A stretch of DNA of 64,000 nucleotides from Candidatus Laterigemmans baculatus (GTDB lineage Bacteria; Planctomycetota; Planctomycetia; Pirellulales; Pirellulaceae), in assembly GCF_010367455.1 (NCBI RefSeq), contig NZ_WRPR01000005.1, positions 20,296-84,295 of the forward strand, in the 5' to 3' direction. The notes below the pieces were generated by a model. It was not told the DNA's origin. It did not search any database and saw nothing but the letters and a program-made list of their open reading frames with translations. The position numbers were made by a program, and so were the translations under genes. Below, in pieces: positions 1 to 8,780 of this stretch (the first letter of the stretch is position 1; each line of letters begins with the position of its first letter).

Positions 1-882
1 CCGATCGCCACGCCGACCGGCCAACTGGTCCCGCTCTCAGCGTTGGCCGAAATCCGCTTGGCCAGCGGCCCCGAACAGATCAACCACCGCGAGCGCCAGC
101 GGGCGATCACGATCGAAGTCTCGCCGCCGGCGGAGATGCCGCTCGAGTCGGCGCTCGAGCTGATCAACCGCGAGATCATCGCGCCGCTCCGCGACAGCGG
201 CGAGCTCGACGGCGGCTATCGGATCGGCGTCAGCGGGACCGCCGACAAACTCCGCGACACCTGGTTGGCGCTCCGCTGGAACGTGATGCTGGCGATGCTG
301 ATCACCTACCTGTTGATGGCCGCGCTCTTCGAGTCGTGGGTCTACCCGCTAGTGATTATCCTCAGCGTGCCGCTCGGGGCGGTCGGCGGAATCCTCGGGC
401 TGCGGCTGCTGGGAGTCTACTTGGAGTGGACCGGCGGGACTCCGCAACCGCTCGACGTCCTCACGATGCTCGGGTTCGTGATCCTGATCGGCACCGTGGT
501 CAACAACCCAATCCTGATCGTCCACCAAGCGCTGACCTCGATGCGCGAGGACGCCCTCGACGCCCGCACCGCAGTGCTCGAGAGCGTGCGGACGCGGATC
601 CGGCCAATCTTCATGACCACCGGAACCACCGTCCTCGGGCTCCTGCCGCTGGTCCTGTTTCCCGGAGCCGGGAGCGAGCTCTACCGCGGCCTGGGGAGCG
701 TCGTCCTCGGCGGCCTGCTGGTCTCAACCGGGTTCACGCTCGTCTTCGTCCCCACGCTCTTTACGCTCGCCCTGCGAATCTTTGGTGGCTCCCGCCCGCA
801 GCTCAGCAACGAGACGATCGAGAACCCGCAGACGCCGCCCCAGGAATCGGCTCGCCCGGAGAAAGAACTGGTCCTGTCGTAG
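1..882 (+). CDS. RND efflux permease, C-terminal part (5'-truncated by window edge)
   Basis: The open frame runs in from base 1, so only the last 293 residues of an inner-membrane RND-superfamily transporter are visible. These proton-driven pumps export drugs, metals or other compounds through a tripartite envelope complex. The visible part begins in the periplasmic pore/docking domain (PTGQLVPLSALAEI) and continues into the second transmembrane bundle, with hydrophobic stretches near visible residues 90-134, 152-177, 201-221 and 236-264. The GTVVNNPILIVHQAL segment matches the family's 'VxNAILLV' helix, and FMTTGTTVLGLLPL matches the next conserved helix. The C-terminal tail is hydrophilic. 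The substrate class (drug or metal) cannot be told from this fragment. The stop lies 30 bases from the convergent kinase gene, with a CAGTACT-type heptanucleotide repeat between them. Confidence 0.9.
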   Translation, partial: PIATPTGQLVPLSALAEIRLASGPEQINHRERQRAITIEVSPPAEMPLESALELINREIIAPLRDSGELDGGYRIGVSGTADKLRDTWLALRWNVMLAMLITYLLMAALFESWVYPLVIILSVPLGAVGGILGLRLLGVYLEWTGGTPQPLDVLTMLGFVILIGTVVNNPILIVHQALTSMREDALDARTAVLESVRTRIRPIFMTTGTTVLGLLPLVLFPGAGSELYRGLGSVVLGGLLVSTGFTLVFVPTLFTLALRIFGGSRPQLSNETIENPQTPPQESARPEKELVLS

Positions 883-884
883 GC

Positions 885-920
885 CAGTCCTCAGTCCTCA
901 GTACTCAGTCCTCAGTCTGG
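885..920. repeat. heptanucleotide tandem repeat (CAGTCCT/CAGTACT)n
   Basis: About five 7-bp units, CAGTCCT or CAGTACT, lie between the convergent stops of the RND gene and the kinase gene and just enter the kinase 3' end. The same unit recurs at 4861-4876, 52852-52872 and 60419-60437. Confidence 0.8.
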
Positions 921-3023
921 CAATTGTTCGAGAACGGGGGCCGCCCAGGGTTCGTCTTCGTAGAGCGTGGCCAAGCCCTTGAAGAACCGCTCGCGTTCGC
1001 TGCCGTCGAGATGCTCGCGGCCCCACCGCAGCCAGGCCGCCAGCTGCTCGGTGCGGGGATCGGTCCAGGCTTCGCTGCTGGCGTCCAGACGCTCGACTTC
1101 GCGGCGGGTCAGCTCGCTCAGCCTGATCAGCGAATTGTCTCCCGGGCCGTCGCCTTCGAGCGCCGCCGGGTGCCCGAACACATCCAGCCACGTCCGCAGC
1201 CGGTCGGCCGCCGCGTGGGGAAACTGGTCGCGACCCTCGATCGCTTTGAGCCAAGATTGCTGGGCCGGGTCGAGCATCTCGACCCCCCCGAAACGCAGAG
1301 CGCGGCCGCGGAGCTTGCGGGCCATCTGCTCAACCTCGCTCAGATCCTGCGTCTCGCGGAGGGTTTCCGCCGAGGGATCGTGGGGATAGAGCCGCAAAAA
1401 GTCCTCCCGAGCGAGTCGCGCGGCTTGAGGATCGCCCGCCGATTCGGCCGCGGCGATCGCCGCCAACAGATCCTCGCGATCGGGTTTGCGGAGCATCCAC
1501 AGCGAGATCCCCACCATCGTGATCAGCAACAACAGCAGGCCGCCGATCGACGCCCACTGCCAGGGGTCGCGCTGCGGCTCGGCCGAGTCGCCCCAGCGGC
1601 GGCGAGGACCATCCGCCGGCACCGCTTCGAAGCGAGTCTTCGGTGGGGGGACGTCCTGACGCTCTCGCCCCGCTGAATCGGCCCGGCCCCCTGCATCGGC
1701 CCAGCCCGCTGACTCGGCCCGGCCCCCAGCATCGACCCGCCCTGGGGGACTCGGTCGCCCCGGGGGACTGTGGGGTTCGGCGGGACTCACCCGCGGCGTG
1801 GAGCTCGAACGCAGCGGCGCCGCGGGGGAGTGCGAGGGAGAGGGGTAGCCTGCCGCAGGCGACCGCTCAGGGCTCGCCTCTCCGGTCTCGATTCCGCTGC
1901 CCGTGGGAATGTCCGAATCGCTCCCGGAGATCGTCGGCTGATCCGGGCCGCTCGCCACGTAGCCGGGCCGGGTGAGTGCCGATTCGCCCCCTTCGTCGCG
2001 GGTCGCGTCGGAATGAATCGGATTGAGTCCCGAGCCTTCCACCGTGGGCCCATCGGATCGCCGGCCTCCATGCGTGGGGCCGTCGAGCGTCCGGTCCGTG
2101 TCCGAGAGATCGTCCGGGTACGGCGCCGCTTCGCCGCTCGAGGGAAGGGCACCACTGACCGTGGGTCGGTCGGGGTCGAGCTGCGTCAGCTCGCCGCGGC
2201 GATGCAATCCGACGCGCATCGAGGCTAATCGTTTGCCGACAGCCAAAGCGGTCGGCGGCCGGTCCTCGGGGGCCTTTTCGAGCAGCTCGTGGACGAGTTC
2301 GGCCAGCTCGTGGGGGACGTCCGGGACGACCAGATCGAGCGGCACGGGGCTCTCATGCTTCAGGCCGTGGATCACCTGCGTCAGATTCCGTCCACCGAAT
2401 GGAGGCCTGCCGACCAGACAGGCGTAGAGCAGGCTGCCGAGGGCGTAGAGGTCGGTTCGCGGCGTCACGTTTCCGCCGGCCGCTTGTTCGGGAGCCATGT
2501 AATCGGCCGTCCCGAGCACCGATCCAGCGGCGGTTTGTTCGTTGGCCCCAAAAAGCTTGGCGATCCCAAAATCGGTCAGCTTCAACCGTCCTTCGGGCTC
2601 CATCAGCAGGTTGGCCGGTTTCAAATCGCGGTGGATGACGCCAAAATCATGGGCGTGCTTCAGCGCCGCGCAAACATCGATGCCGATGCCGAGCACCGTG
2701 TCCCAGTCGAGCCGTTTCACTTTCCGCAAGTGCTCCAGCAGACTCGGCCCCTCGACCAACTCCATCGAGTAAAACAGCAGCCCCTGTTCTTCGCCAAAGC
2801 CGATCAGCCGGACGATGTTGGGGTGGTTGAGATTTTTCAGCGTCTCGATTTCCGCGTCGAAGCGGCGGCGGAATCGAGGCTCCTGCGACATCTGCCGGGC
2901 CAGGACCTTGATCGCTACGCGTTGGCCCGTCTTGACGTGCGCCCCGCGGTAGACGGTACCCATTCCGCCCTGGCCTAATTTTTCAGCGACCCGGTAAGGT
3001 CCCAAGAATTCAAAATCGGTCAT
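912..3023 (-). CDS. membrane Ser/Thr protein kinase (Hanks type)
   Basis: 703-residue eukaryotic-like kinase. The domain is at the N-terminus with all catalytic motifs: glycine loop GQGGMG (17-22), VAIK lysine K39, HRDLKPANLL (131-140) and DFG (151-153), then GTADYMAPEQ. A long Ser/Pro/Asp-rich linker follows (about 290-480). One helix, ASIGGLLLLLITMVGISLWML, crosses the membrane, and about 190 residues of unknown fold would lie outside. This is the planctomycete receptor-kinase layout: cytosolic kinase, membrane anchor, sensor. The linker contains imperfect repeats built from DAGGRA(E/D)SAG units (about 1669-1745), one of many coding minisatellites here. It is divergent from lnt with 87 bases between starts. 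Ligand and targets are unknown. Confidence 0.93.
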   Translation of the reverse strand: MTDFEFLGPYRVAEKLGQGGMGTVYRGAHVKTGQRVAIKVLARQMSQEPRFRRRFDAEIETLKNLNHPNIVRLIGFGEEQGLLFYSMELVEGPSLLEHLRKVKRLDWDTVLGIGIDVCAALKHAHDFGVIHRDLKPANLLMEPEGRLKLTDFGIAKLFGANEQTAAGSVLGTADYMAPEQAAGGNVTPRTDLYALGSLLYACLVGRPPFGGRNLTQVIHGLKHESPVPLDLVVPDVPHELAELVHELLEKAPEDRPPTALAVGKRLASMRVGLHRRGELTQLDPDRPTVSGALPSSGEAAPYPDDLSDTDRTLDGPTHGGRRSDGPTVEGSGLNPIHSDATRDEGGESALTRPGYVASGPDQPTISGSDSDIPTGSGIETGEASPERSPAAGYPSPSHSPAAPLRSSSTPRVSPAEPHSPPGRPSPPGRVDAGGRAESAGWADAGGRADSAGRERQDVPPPKTRFEAVPADGPRRRWGDSAEPQRDPWQWASIGGLLLLLITMVGISLWMLRKPDREDLLAAIAAAESAGDPQAARLAREDFLRLYPHDPSAETLRETQDLSEVEQMARKLRGRALRFGGVEMLDPAQQSWLKAIEGRDQFPHAAADRLRTWLDVFGHPAALEGDGPGDNSLIRLSELTRREVERLDASSEAWTDPRTEQLAAWLRWGREHLDGSERERFFKGLATLYEDEPWAAPVLEQLPD

Positions 3024-3110
3024 GCGGAGAGTCGCTGCGAAAATGGATGAGGCGGTGCGAAGGGGACGGGGAGCTGCGGGTTCGCGATTTATTCTAGACG
3101 AGGTTCAGGG

Positions 3111-4850
3111 ATGAAGGATCGAGGGAAGACTGCCGGTGCGGCCATCGCCGCCCCCCCATGGCTGCTCTCGGCCGCCGGGGCACTGCTCCTATGGCTGGCC
3201 CAGCCGCCAATGGCCTGGAGCCTCGTCGGGTGGATCGCCCTGGTTCCCTGGTCAGTGCTGGTCGCCCGCCCAGAGCCACTTGGTCGCCGCGGCTATCTCG
3301 GGTTGTGGGTCGCCGGTTCGCTGTTCTGGCTGACGACGCTGCAGGGCATTCGCTTGGCCCATCCGGCGCTCTATCCGGGCTGGATCGTGCTAGGAATCTA
3401 CATGGGAGCTTATCCGCCCCTGTTCGTGGGACTCGCGCGGGTGATGCGCCACGCGTGGCGGCTTCCGCTCGCCCTGGCCGTGCCGATCGCCTGGACCGGG
3501 CTGGAGCTGATCCGCAGCTACGCATTCACCGGGTTCTCGATCGCGATGCTCGGACACAGCCAAGCGGACGTCGCTCCCATGATGCAGATCGTGGACACAT
3601 TTGGAACCTATGGAGTCAGCTTCGTGCTCGCCTCGGTCGCCGCGGCGCTCGCCCAGCTGCTGCTCGCGGCGACCGCCAGAGCCGCGATGCCCGCTGGCGA
3701 AACGCTTGCTGGCGAAACGCTCGACCGCGAAACGCTTGCCGGGGGAACGCTTACCGGGGGAGCGCTTGCCGGGGGGCTGGTTGCCGGAAGTCTAGTCGCC
3801 GCGACGCTCGGCTACGGCTACTGGCGGCTGGCCGAGGCCGACCGCTTGGCCGAGCAACCACCGCTGCTCGATGCTCTGTTGATCCAGCGCAACGAGCCGC
3901 TGGTGTATTCAATGGATGCCGAACGGGAAGCGGTCGTGTTCAACGACTACGTCTCTTCGACGCTCGCGGCGATGCGTGAGTATCCCGCAGCCGACGTGGT
4001 GGTCTGGCCCGAGTCGATGTTCACCGGCGGGCTCCCGCTCCGCGTGCTCGGCGAGTCGTGGTCGGTCCCCGAGGAGACGGGGATGTCGGCTTCCGAGTTC
4101 GAGGATGTGATCGAGCGGCAAGCGGCGATGTTCCGCTCCCGAGCAGCCGACATCCAGCGGATGGCAGCCCTGGCCGCCTCGCGGAACGCCCCGCCGGAGC
4201 TGCTCGTCGGCAGCTCGATCCATCGCTACGGCGAAACTCCGCAGGCGTTTGGCGGAGCGGTCCACATCACCGCAGATCACGAGATCGCCGCCTGGTATGG
4301 CAAGATGCACCTGGTGATGTTTGGCGAGTACATTCCGTTCGGCACTCACTTCCCGTGGCTCTACGAGATCGGTCCGCTGCGGCAGGGAGCGACTCCCGGC
4401 GACGGACCGGTGGAGATGACGATCGCCGGCACGAGGGTCGCTCCGAGCGTCTGCTTCGAAACGATGGTCGAGCAGGTGACCGGAAACAGCTTGCGGCAGT
4501 TGGCTCGCCGCGGCGGCGACCCGCAGTTGATCCTCAACATCACCAATGACGCTTGGTTCCATGGCGCGTCGATCCTCGACCACCATCGCCGCTGTTCGCA
4601 GTCGATCGCCGTGGCCAACCGCCGACCGCTGCTGATGGCCGCCAACCAAGGCCCCACGGTGTGGATCGACGGCAGCGGCCGCAGGATCGAGTCGCTGCCG
4701 TTCGAGGTCGACCGCCCGCTGCTGGCCCAGCCCACCGCCGATGGCCGCTGGAGCGTCTACCGCCAGCTCGGAGACAAACTCGTCTGGCCGCTGGCGATCC
4801 TCTGCGCCGCCGCCGCCGCCAGCGGATGGCGAGGAAGAAAGAGGAGTTAG
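3111..4850 (+). CDS. lnt: apolipoprotein N-acyltransferase
   Basis: 579 residues; transfers the third acyl chain to the N-terminal cysteine of lipoproteins in the inner membrane. The N-terminal third is a multi-helix membrane domain and the C-terminal part is a nitrilase-fold domain. The Glu-Lys-Cys triad is recognisable: E301 in VVWPESMF, K398 in WYGKMHLVMFGEYIP and C448 in SVCFETM; NITNDAWF also fits the family. Between the last N-terminal helices lies a low-complexity stretch (3693-3782) made of six 15-bp units (AGETL, DRETL, AGGTL, TGGAL and similar), absent from ordinary Lnt proteins. The protein is longer than typical Lnt (about 510 residues), partly for this reason. It converges with dinG, with 23 bases between the ends. 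Confidence 0.95.
   Translation: MKDRGKTAGAAIAAPPWLLSAAGALLLWLAQPPMAWSLVGWIALVPWSVLVARPEPLGRRGYLGLWVAGSLFWLTTLQGIRLAHPALYPGWIVLGIYMGAYPPLFVGLARVMRHAWRLPLALAVPIAWTGLELIRSYAFTGFSIAMLGHSQADVAPMMQIVDTFGTYGVSFVLASVAAALAQLLLAATARAAMPAGETLAGETLDRETLAGGTLTGGALAGGLVAGSLVAATLGYGYWRLAEADRLAEQPPLLDALLIQRNEPLVYSMDAEREAVVFNDYVSSTLAAMREYPAADVVVWPESMFTGGLPLRVLGESWSVPEETGMSASEFEDVIERQAAMFRSRAADIQRMAALAASRNAPPELLVGSSIHRYGETPQAFGGAVHITADHEIAAWYGKMHLVMFGEYIPFGTHFPWLYEIGPLRQGATPGDGPVEMTIAGTRVAPSVCFETMVEQVTGNSLRQLARRGGDPQLILNITNDAWFHGASILDHHRRCSQSIAVANRRPLLMAANQGPTVWIDGSGRRIESLPFEVDRPLLAQPTADGRWSVYRQLGDKLVWPLAILCAAAAASGWRGRKRS
3693..3782 (+). repeat. 15-bp in-frame minisatellite inside lnt
   Basis: Six head-to-tail 15-bp units, beginning GCTGGCGAAACGCTT and drifting to GCCGGGGGAACGCTT, encode AGETL-like pentapeptides in the loop between the membrane and nitrilase domains. 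Unit length is a multiple of three, so gain or loss keeps the frame. Confidence 0.9.
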
Positions 4851-4860
4851 GACTCAAGCT

Positions 4861-4876
4861 CAGTACTCAGTACTCA
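4861..4876. repeat. heptanucleotide repeat (CAGTACT)2 between convergent genes
   Basis: Two CAGTACT units plus a partial one sit between the lnt stop and the dinG stop. Confidence 0.7.
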
Positions 4877-6955
4877 CCCTCCGGCCGGCTCGTACTCCAG
4901 CTGGCAATCGGGGAGCGATTCTAAAAACACGCGGCCGTAGGTTTTCGTCCGCACCCGCGGGTCGAGGATCACGACGCGGCCGGTGTCGGTGGCGGTCCGG
5001 ATCAGCCGCCCGAAACCTTGCCGCAGCTTGATCACCGCTTCGGGCAGCTGGTAATCGCGAAACGGATTGCCTCCCTGCTGGCGGATCGCTTCGAGCCGGG
5101 CTTCGAGCAGCGGATGGTCGGGGACGGAGAAGGGCAGCTTGGTGATGATCACGTTCTGCAGCGTGTCGCCCGGCACGTCGACTCCCTGCCAGAAGCTGTC
5201 GGTGCCGAGCAGCACGCCTCGCGGCGCGCGGCGAAAGGCGTCCAGGATTTGGCTGCGGGATTGATCCCCCCCCTGGCTGTACAGTTCCAATCGCTGGGTG
5301 ATCAGCCAAGGAAGGAGCGCTTCGCCGGTCCGCCGCAACAGGTCGTAGCTGGTGAACAGCACGAAGGCGTGGCCATCGGTGGCGGCGACGTGGCGGCGGA
5401 TCGGTTCGAGGATCGCGCGATCGTAGGCCGCCCGCTGCGCCGAGGGGTCGGGCAACCCGGTGACGACGACCAGCTTGGCTTGCCGCCGATAATCGAACGG
5501 GCTGCCCACGCGGAGCGAATCGCCGCCGGAGAGACCGATGCGAGAGCGGAAGAAATCAAAATTCTGCTGCCGCCCCACGGCCAGCGTCGCACTGGTCAGG
5601 ACGACCGAGCCGACGCGCTGGAAGAGCTGTTCGCGGAGCGTTGTGCCGACGTCGACCGGAGCGGCCGCCAAACTCACGCGGTCCATGCCACCCCGCCGCG
5701 AGTGGGCCCGCTCCAGCCAGTACACGGCGTCGGAAACTTCCTGGCCATTCCACTGCTCGAGCGCTCCGGCCAAACCGAGCAAGCGATCGTGGGCCGAGGT
5801 GAAATCCTTGCGGATCGACTCCTCAACCTGATCCTCGGCGAACTTGCGGAGCCCGGCGGCGAGGGCTTTGAGCGGCCCACTGACGCCGTTCTCGACCACT
5901 TCCGGACGCGGCACACGGCCGTTGCTCTTGCCGCGCTGTTCCCACCAATCGAGCAAGTCGGCGAAGTAATCGGTCGACGCCGCCCGGCAGTGGTCGACGT
6001 CGCGCTGCAGCCGCCGCAGGTCGTGGGCGACGAGCAGCCCTTTCTGCGTGCGGTCGTTGTAGAGCTTGTTGAGGGTGTAATCGATTTGGCTGCTGCTGAC
6101 CCGAATCCCCAGATGGTCGCCGGCGACCGCTTCGACCGTGTGGCATTCGTCGAGGATCGCCGCATCGTACTCGGGCAGCAGACTGATCTCTTGCTGGCGG
6201 AGCGCCAAATCGCTGAAGAAGAGCGCATGGTTGACGACCAGGATCTGCGCCCCGGCGGCTCGCCGCCGCGCCTGAAAATAGAAGCAGTCTTTGTAGTGCG
6301 GGCATTTCCGCCCGAGGCAATTGCCGGTGTCGCTTTGGACTTCGTCCCAGACCGCCGCATCGGGGACGATCGGCAACGTGCTGCGGCTGCCGTCGGTCGT
6401 CGTCTTGGCCCACTCGTCGATCTTGCGGAGCTGACGATGCTGCTCGTCGTGGGCCAGCAGGCTAGTCGCTTTGGCGATCGCGCCTTTGAGCCTCCGCAGC
6501 GAGATGTAGTTGGCGCGGCCCTTGACCAAGACCGCGGTGAACTCGCGGGGAATCACGCTGTTGAGGACCGGCAAGTCCTTGGCCATCAGCTGTTCCTGGA
6601 GCGAGATCGTGTGGGTCGAGATCACGATCCGTCCGTGCCGCGGAGTGCCCCCTTCGGCCGCGGATCGTGGTCGCTCCGCGGGACGCGTCTCGGCGAGCGG
6701 CTCGGGTTCCTCGTCGCGCTGGTCGGCGGTCGCCTCGAGGATCGCGGGCACGAGGTAGGCAAAGCTCTTGCCAGTCCCGGTGCCCGCTTCGGCGATCAAG
6801 TGCCTCCGCCCGGCGAGCGACGCGGCCACGGCGCGAGCCATCTCCAACTGCTGCGGCCGCTCCTCGTATTGGCTCAGCCGCCGCGCGATTCGTCCCTGCG
6901 CGCCGAGGATCGAGTCGACGGTGAGGGGGCCGGAGCTGCCGACAGGTTGCGTCAC
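4874..6955 (-). CDS. dinG: DinG/XPD-family ATP-dependent DNA helicase
   Basis: 693-residue superfamily 2 helicase, expected to unwind 5'-tailed DNA, R-loops or D-loops during repair. Walker A is AEAGTGTGKS (55-64), the DEAH-type box is DECH (269-272), and the C-terminal motif is QGFGRLIRTATDTG. Of the four cysteines that normally hold the Fe-S cluster, three are visible (C213, C218, C224 in NCLGRKCPHYKDC). The first, usually in a 'GRxNYxC' motif, reads GRANYIS here, so the cluster may be altered. It is the last gene of the minus-strand run aroH / unknown / phosphatase / dprA / dinG, 66 bases after dprA. Confidence 0.92.
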   Translation of the reverse strand: MTQPVGSSGPLTVDSILGAQGRIARRLSQYEERPQQLEMARAVAASLAGRRHLIAEAGTGTGKSFAYLVPAILEATADQRDEEPEPLAETRPAERPRSAAEGGTPRHGRIVISTHTISLQEQLMAKDLPVLNSVIPREFTAVLVKGRANYISLRRLKGAIAKATSLLAHDEQHRQLRKIDEWAKTTTDGSRSTLPIVPDAAVWDEVQSDTGNCLGRKCPHYKDCFYFQARRRAAGAQILVVNHALFFSDLALRQQEISLLPEYDAAILDECHTVEAVAGDHLGIRVSSSQIDYTLNKLYNDRTQKGLLVAHDLRRLQRDVDHCRAASTDYFADLLDWWEQRGKSNGRVPRPEVVENGVSGPLKALAAGLRKFAEDQVEESIRKDFTSAHDRLLGLAGALEQWNGQEVSDAVYWLERAHSRRGGMDRVSLAAAPVDVGTTLREQLFQRVGSVVLTSATLAVGRQQNFDFFRSRIGLSGGDSLRVGSPFDYRRQAKLVVVTGLPDPSAQRAAYDRAILEPIRRHVAATDGHAFVLFTSYDLLRRTGEALLPWLITQRLELYSQGGDQSRSQILDAFRRAPRGVLLGTDSFWQGVDVPGDTLQNVIITKLPFSVPDHPLLEARLEAIRQQGGNPFRDYQLPEAVIKLRQGFGRLIRTATDTGRVVILDPRVRTKTYGRVFLESLPDCQLEYEPAGG

Positions 6956-7021
6956 GAATTATCCATTTCAGCAGAGTCGAAAAGGAACGTCTCGCCCCTC
7001 GCTTCTCGCCACTCGTTTCTC

Positions 7022-8152
7022 TTACAGCCGGGCGACGTACTGGCCGCTGAGCCGCCGGATCAGCCGCCGCGTCTCGAGCACACTAATCGTCGACAACACG
7101 CGGTGAATCGGCAACCCGCTTTGCCGAGTCAGGGCATCGATCGAAGTGGCTTGCGTATCGATCGCCTCGAGCACAGTCCGCTCTTGATCGTTGAGCAGCA
7201 GTTCGCCGGGCTGGCGGACTTGATGGCCATCGTCGGTGGGAATCGCTTCAGCGACCGGACCGAGTTCTTCGAGGATGTCGTCGACCGAGGTGACCAACCG
7301 GGCCCCGTCGCGGATCAGCGCATGGCACCCGCGGGAAACTCGGCTGGTGACCGGGCCGGGGAGGGCGAAGACTTCGCGTCCCTGTTCGGCGGCATGCCGA
7401 GCGGTGATCAACGAACCGCTGCGATCGGCCGCTTCGATAACCAGCACACCGAGCGACAGGCCGCTGATTAACCGATTTCGCTGCGGGAACATCGGCCCTT
7501 TGGGGACCGCCTCCGGAGCGTACTCGCTGAGCACCGCTCCGGCGGCAGCGATCTCGTCGGCCAGCCCTACATGCTCCGGCGGATAGAGTTGGCCGAGTCC
7601 TCCGCCGAGGACCGCGATCGTCCGGCCTCCCGCTTCGAGCGCCCCGCGGTGGGCCGCCCCGTCGATCCCGCGAGCCATCCCGCTGACCACCGTCACCCCC
7701 GCTCGCGCCAGTTCCCGAGCGAACCGCGCCGCCTCGTTTAAACCATACTGAGTCGCGTGCCGCGTTCCCACGATCCCGATCGCCAACCGGTCGCGGAGCT
7801 CCAAGTTGCCGCGGACGAACAGGATCGGCGGGGCGTCGGGGAGCGTCTGAAGCGCCTGGGGGTAATCGGCTTCGGCCGCCGCCACGATCCGCACGGCGTG
7901 CGACTCGCACCAAGCCAGGATCGCGTCGACATCGACGTGCGCGTCGGCGTTGCGCACCGCCGAAATCACCTTCGGTCCCACCCGGGGAACTTCCGAGAGC
8001 TGCTCGCGCGTGGCGGCCAGGACGTCGCCGGCAGTGCCAAACCGCTCGAGCAGGGCGGCCATCGTGCGGGGGCCGATGCCCGGCAGGAGCGCCAACTTCA
8101 AGGCAGCGAGCGTTTCGCAGGAGTAGCGGTGGGGCACGGCCGGTGGCCTCAT
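7022..8152 (-). CDS. dprA: DNA-protecting protein DprA (Smf)
   Basis: 376 residues; loads RecA onto incoming single-stranded DNA during natural transformation. Helix-hairpin-helix region at the N-terminus (LLPGIGPRTMAALLERFG), then the Rossmann-like core with GTRHATQYG, VSGMARGIDGAAHRGAL, PQRNRLISGLS and GSLITARHAAEQGR, and a C-terminal winged helix (LPIHRVLSTISVLETRRLIRRLSGQY). The longest frame starts at 8308, but the ATG at 8152 overlaps the phosphatase stop as ATGA and coincides with the start of similarity, so I use it. Translational coupling to the phosphatase is likely. Confidence 0.95.
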   Translation of the reverse strand: MRPPAVPHRYSCETLAALKLALLPGIGPRTMAALLERFGTAGDVLAATREQLSEVPRVGPKVISAVRNADAHVDVDAILAWCESHAVRIVAAAEADYPQALQTLPDAPPILFVRGNLELRDRLAIGIVGTRHATQYGLNEAARFARELARAGVTVVSGMARGIDGAAHRGALEAGGRTIAVLGGGLGQLYPPEHVGLADEIAAAGAVLSEYAPEAVPKGPMFPQRNRLISGLSLGVLVIEAADRSGSLITARHAAEQGREVFALPGPVTSRVSRGCHALIRDGARLVTSVDDILEELGPVAEAIPTDDGHQVRQPGELLLNDQERTVLEAIDTQATSIDALTRQSGLPIHRVLSTISVLETRRLIRRLSGQYVARL

Positions 8153-8727
8153 TCGGGTTCGAGACGCGGGAGGCTCTCCGTCAGACCGGCAACGAATTGC
8201 TGAACGACCGCCCGCTCGGTCAGCCGCGGATGGACGTGCGGGCGTTTCTCGAGCAGCAACTGCTGAGCGTCCGTGGGACTCAGGTTCCGGTACTTGACCA
8301 ACCAACACATCGCCACCGTCGCACTCCGCGCCCGCCCCGCCTTGCAGTGGATGTAGACCGAGTCCCCCTCCTCGACATGCCGCTGAATGAACTCCACCGC
8401 CAACAGCACGTCGTCCAACCGCGGATGGGTGAAGTCGGTCGTCGGAATTCGCAGCTGCTCGATCCCCACCTTTTCATAGTGCAGCGACGGACCGCGGTAC
8501 TCCTCACACGTATTGACCACCCCGCGGACGCCTTCCAAGTACAACCCGGGCACGTCGCGGGCGAACGGGTAAGCACCCACGATGACCTGCGGATCGATCC
8601 GGTCCCACCACCGCCGCACCCGAAACACGCGGCCGAGCAGGTAGTTCCACCACAGCGTCGGTAACCACACGAGCTGAGCGTACAGGCGCTGTTGCCACGG
8701 TCGCATCAATCCCACAACCTCTGTCAT
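8149..8727 (-). CDS. PTPMT1-like dual-specificity phosphatase (probable phosphatidylglycerophosphate phosphatase)
   Basis: 192 residues. The Cys-based signature is HCKAGRARS, with nucleophile C128 and R134 and a likely general acid D98 in TTDFT. Beyond the generic motif it resembles the mitochondrial enzyme PTPMT1: WWDRIDPQVIVGAYP, VRGVVNTCEEY, GIEQLRIPTTDFT and VYIHCKAGRARSATVA line up with its family segments. PTPMT1 dephosphorylates phosphatidylglycerophosphate to PG in cardiolipin synthesis, so that is the likely role (inference). A hydrophobic N-terminal helix (about 15-33) may bind the membrane. It overlaps dprA by four bases and follows an unknown gene in the aroH operon. Confidence 0.85.
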   Translation of the reverse strand: MTEVVGLMRPWQQRLYAQLVWLPTLWWNYLLGRVFRVRRWWDRIDPQVIVGAYPFARDVPGLYLEGVRGVVNTCEEYRGPSLHYEKVGIEQLRIPTTDFTHPRLDDVLLAVEFIQRHVEEGDSVYIHCKAGRARSATVAMCWLVKYRNLSPTDAQQLLLEKRPHVHPRLTERAVVQQFVAGLTESLPRLEPE

Positions 8728-8780
8728 CCAAGAACCCTCCCCAAGTCCTCTCCATCATACCGACCCCGCAAGCGGGTGGT

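Noticed and set aside
5018..7471. 817-codon plus-strand open frame
   Set aside because: Antisense to dinG and dprA, which have strong motifs; high GC content gives long shadow frames. No family motifs in its translation.
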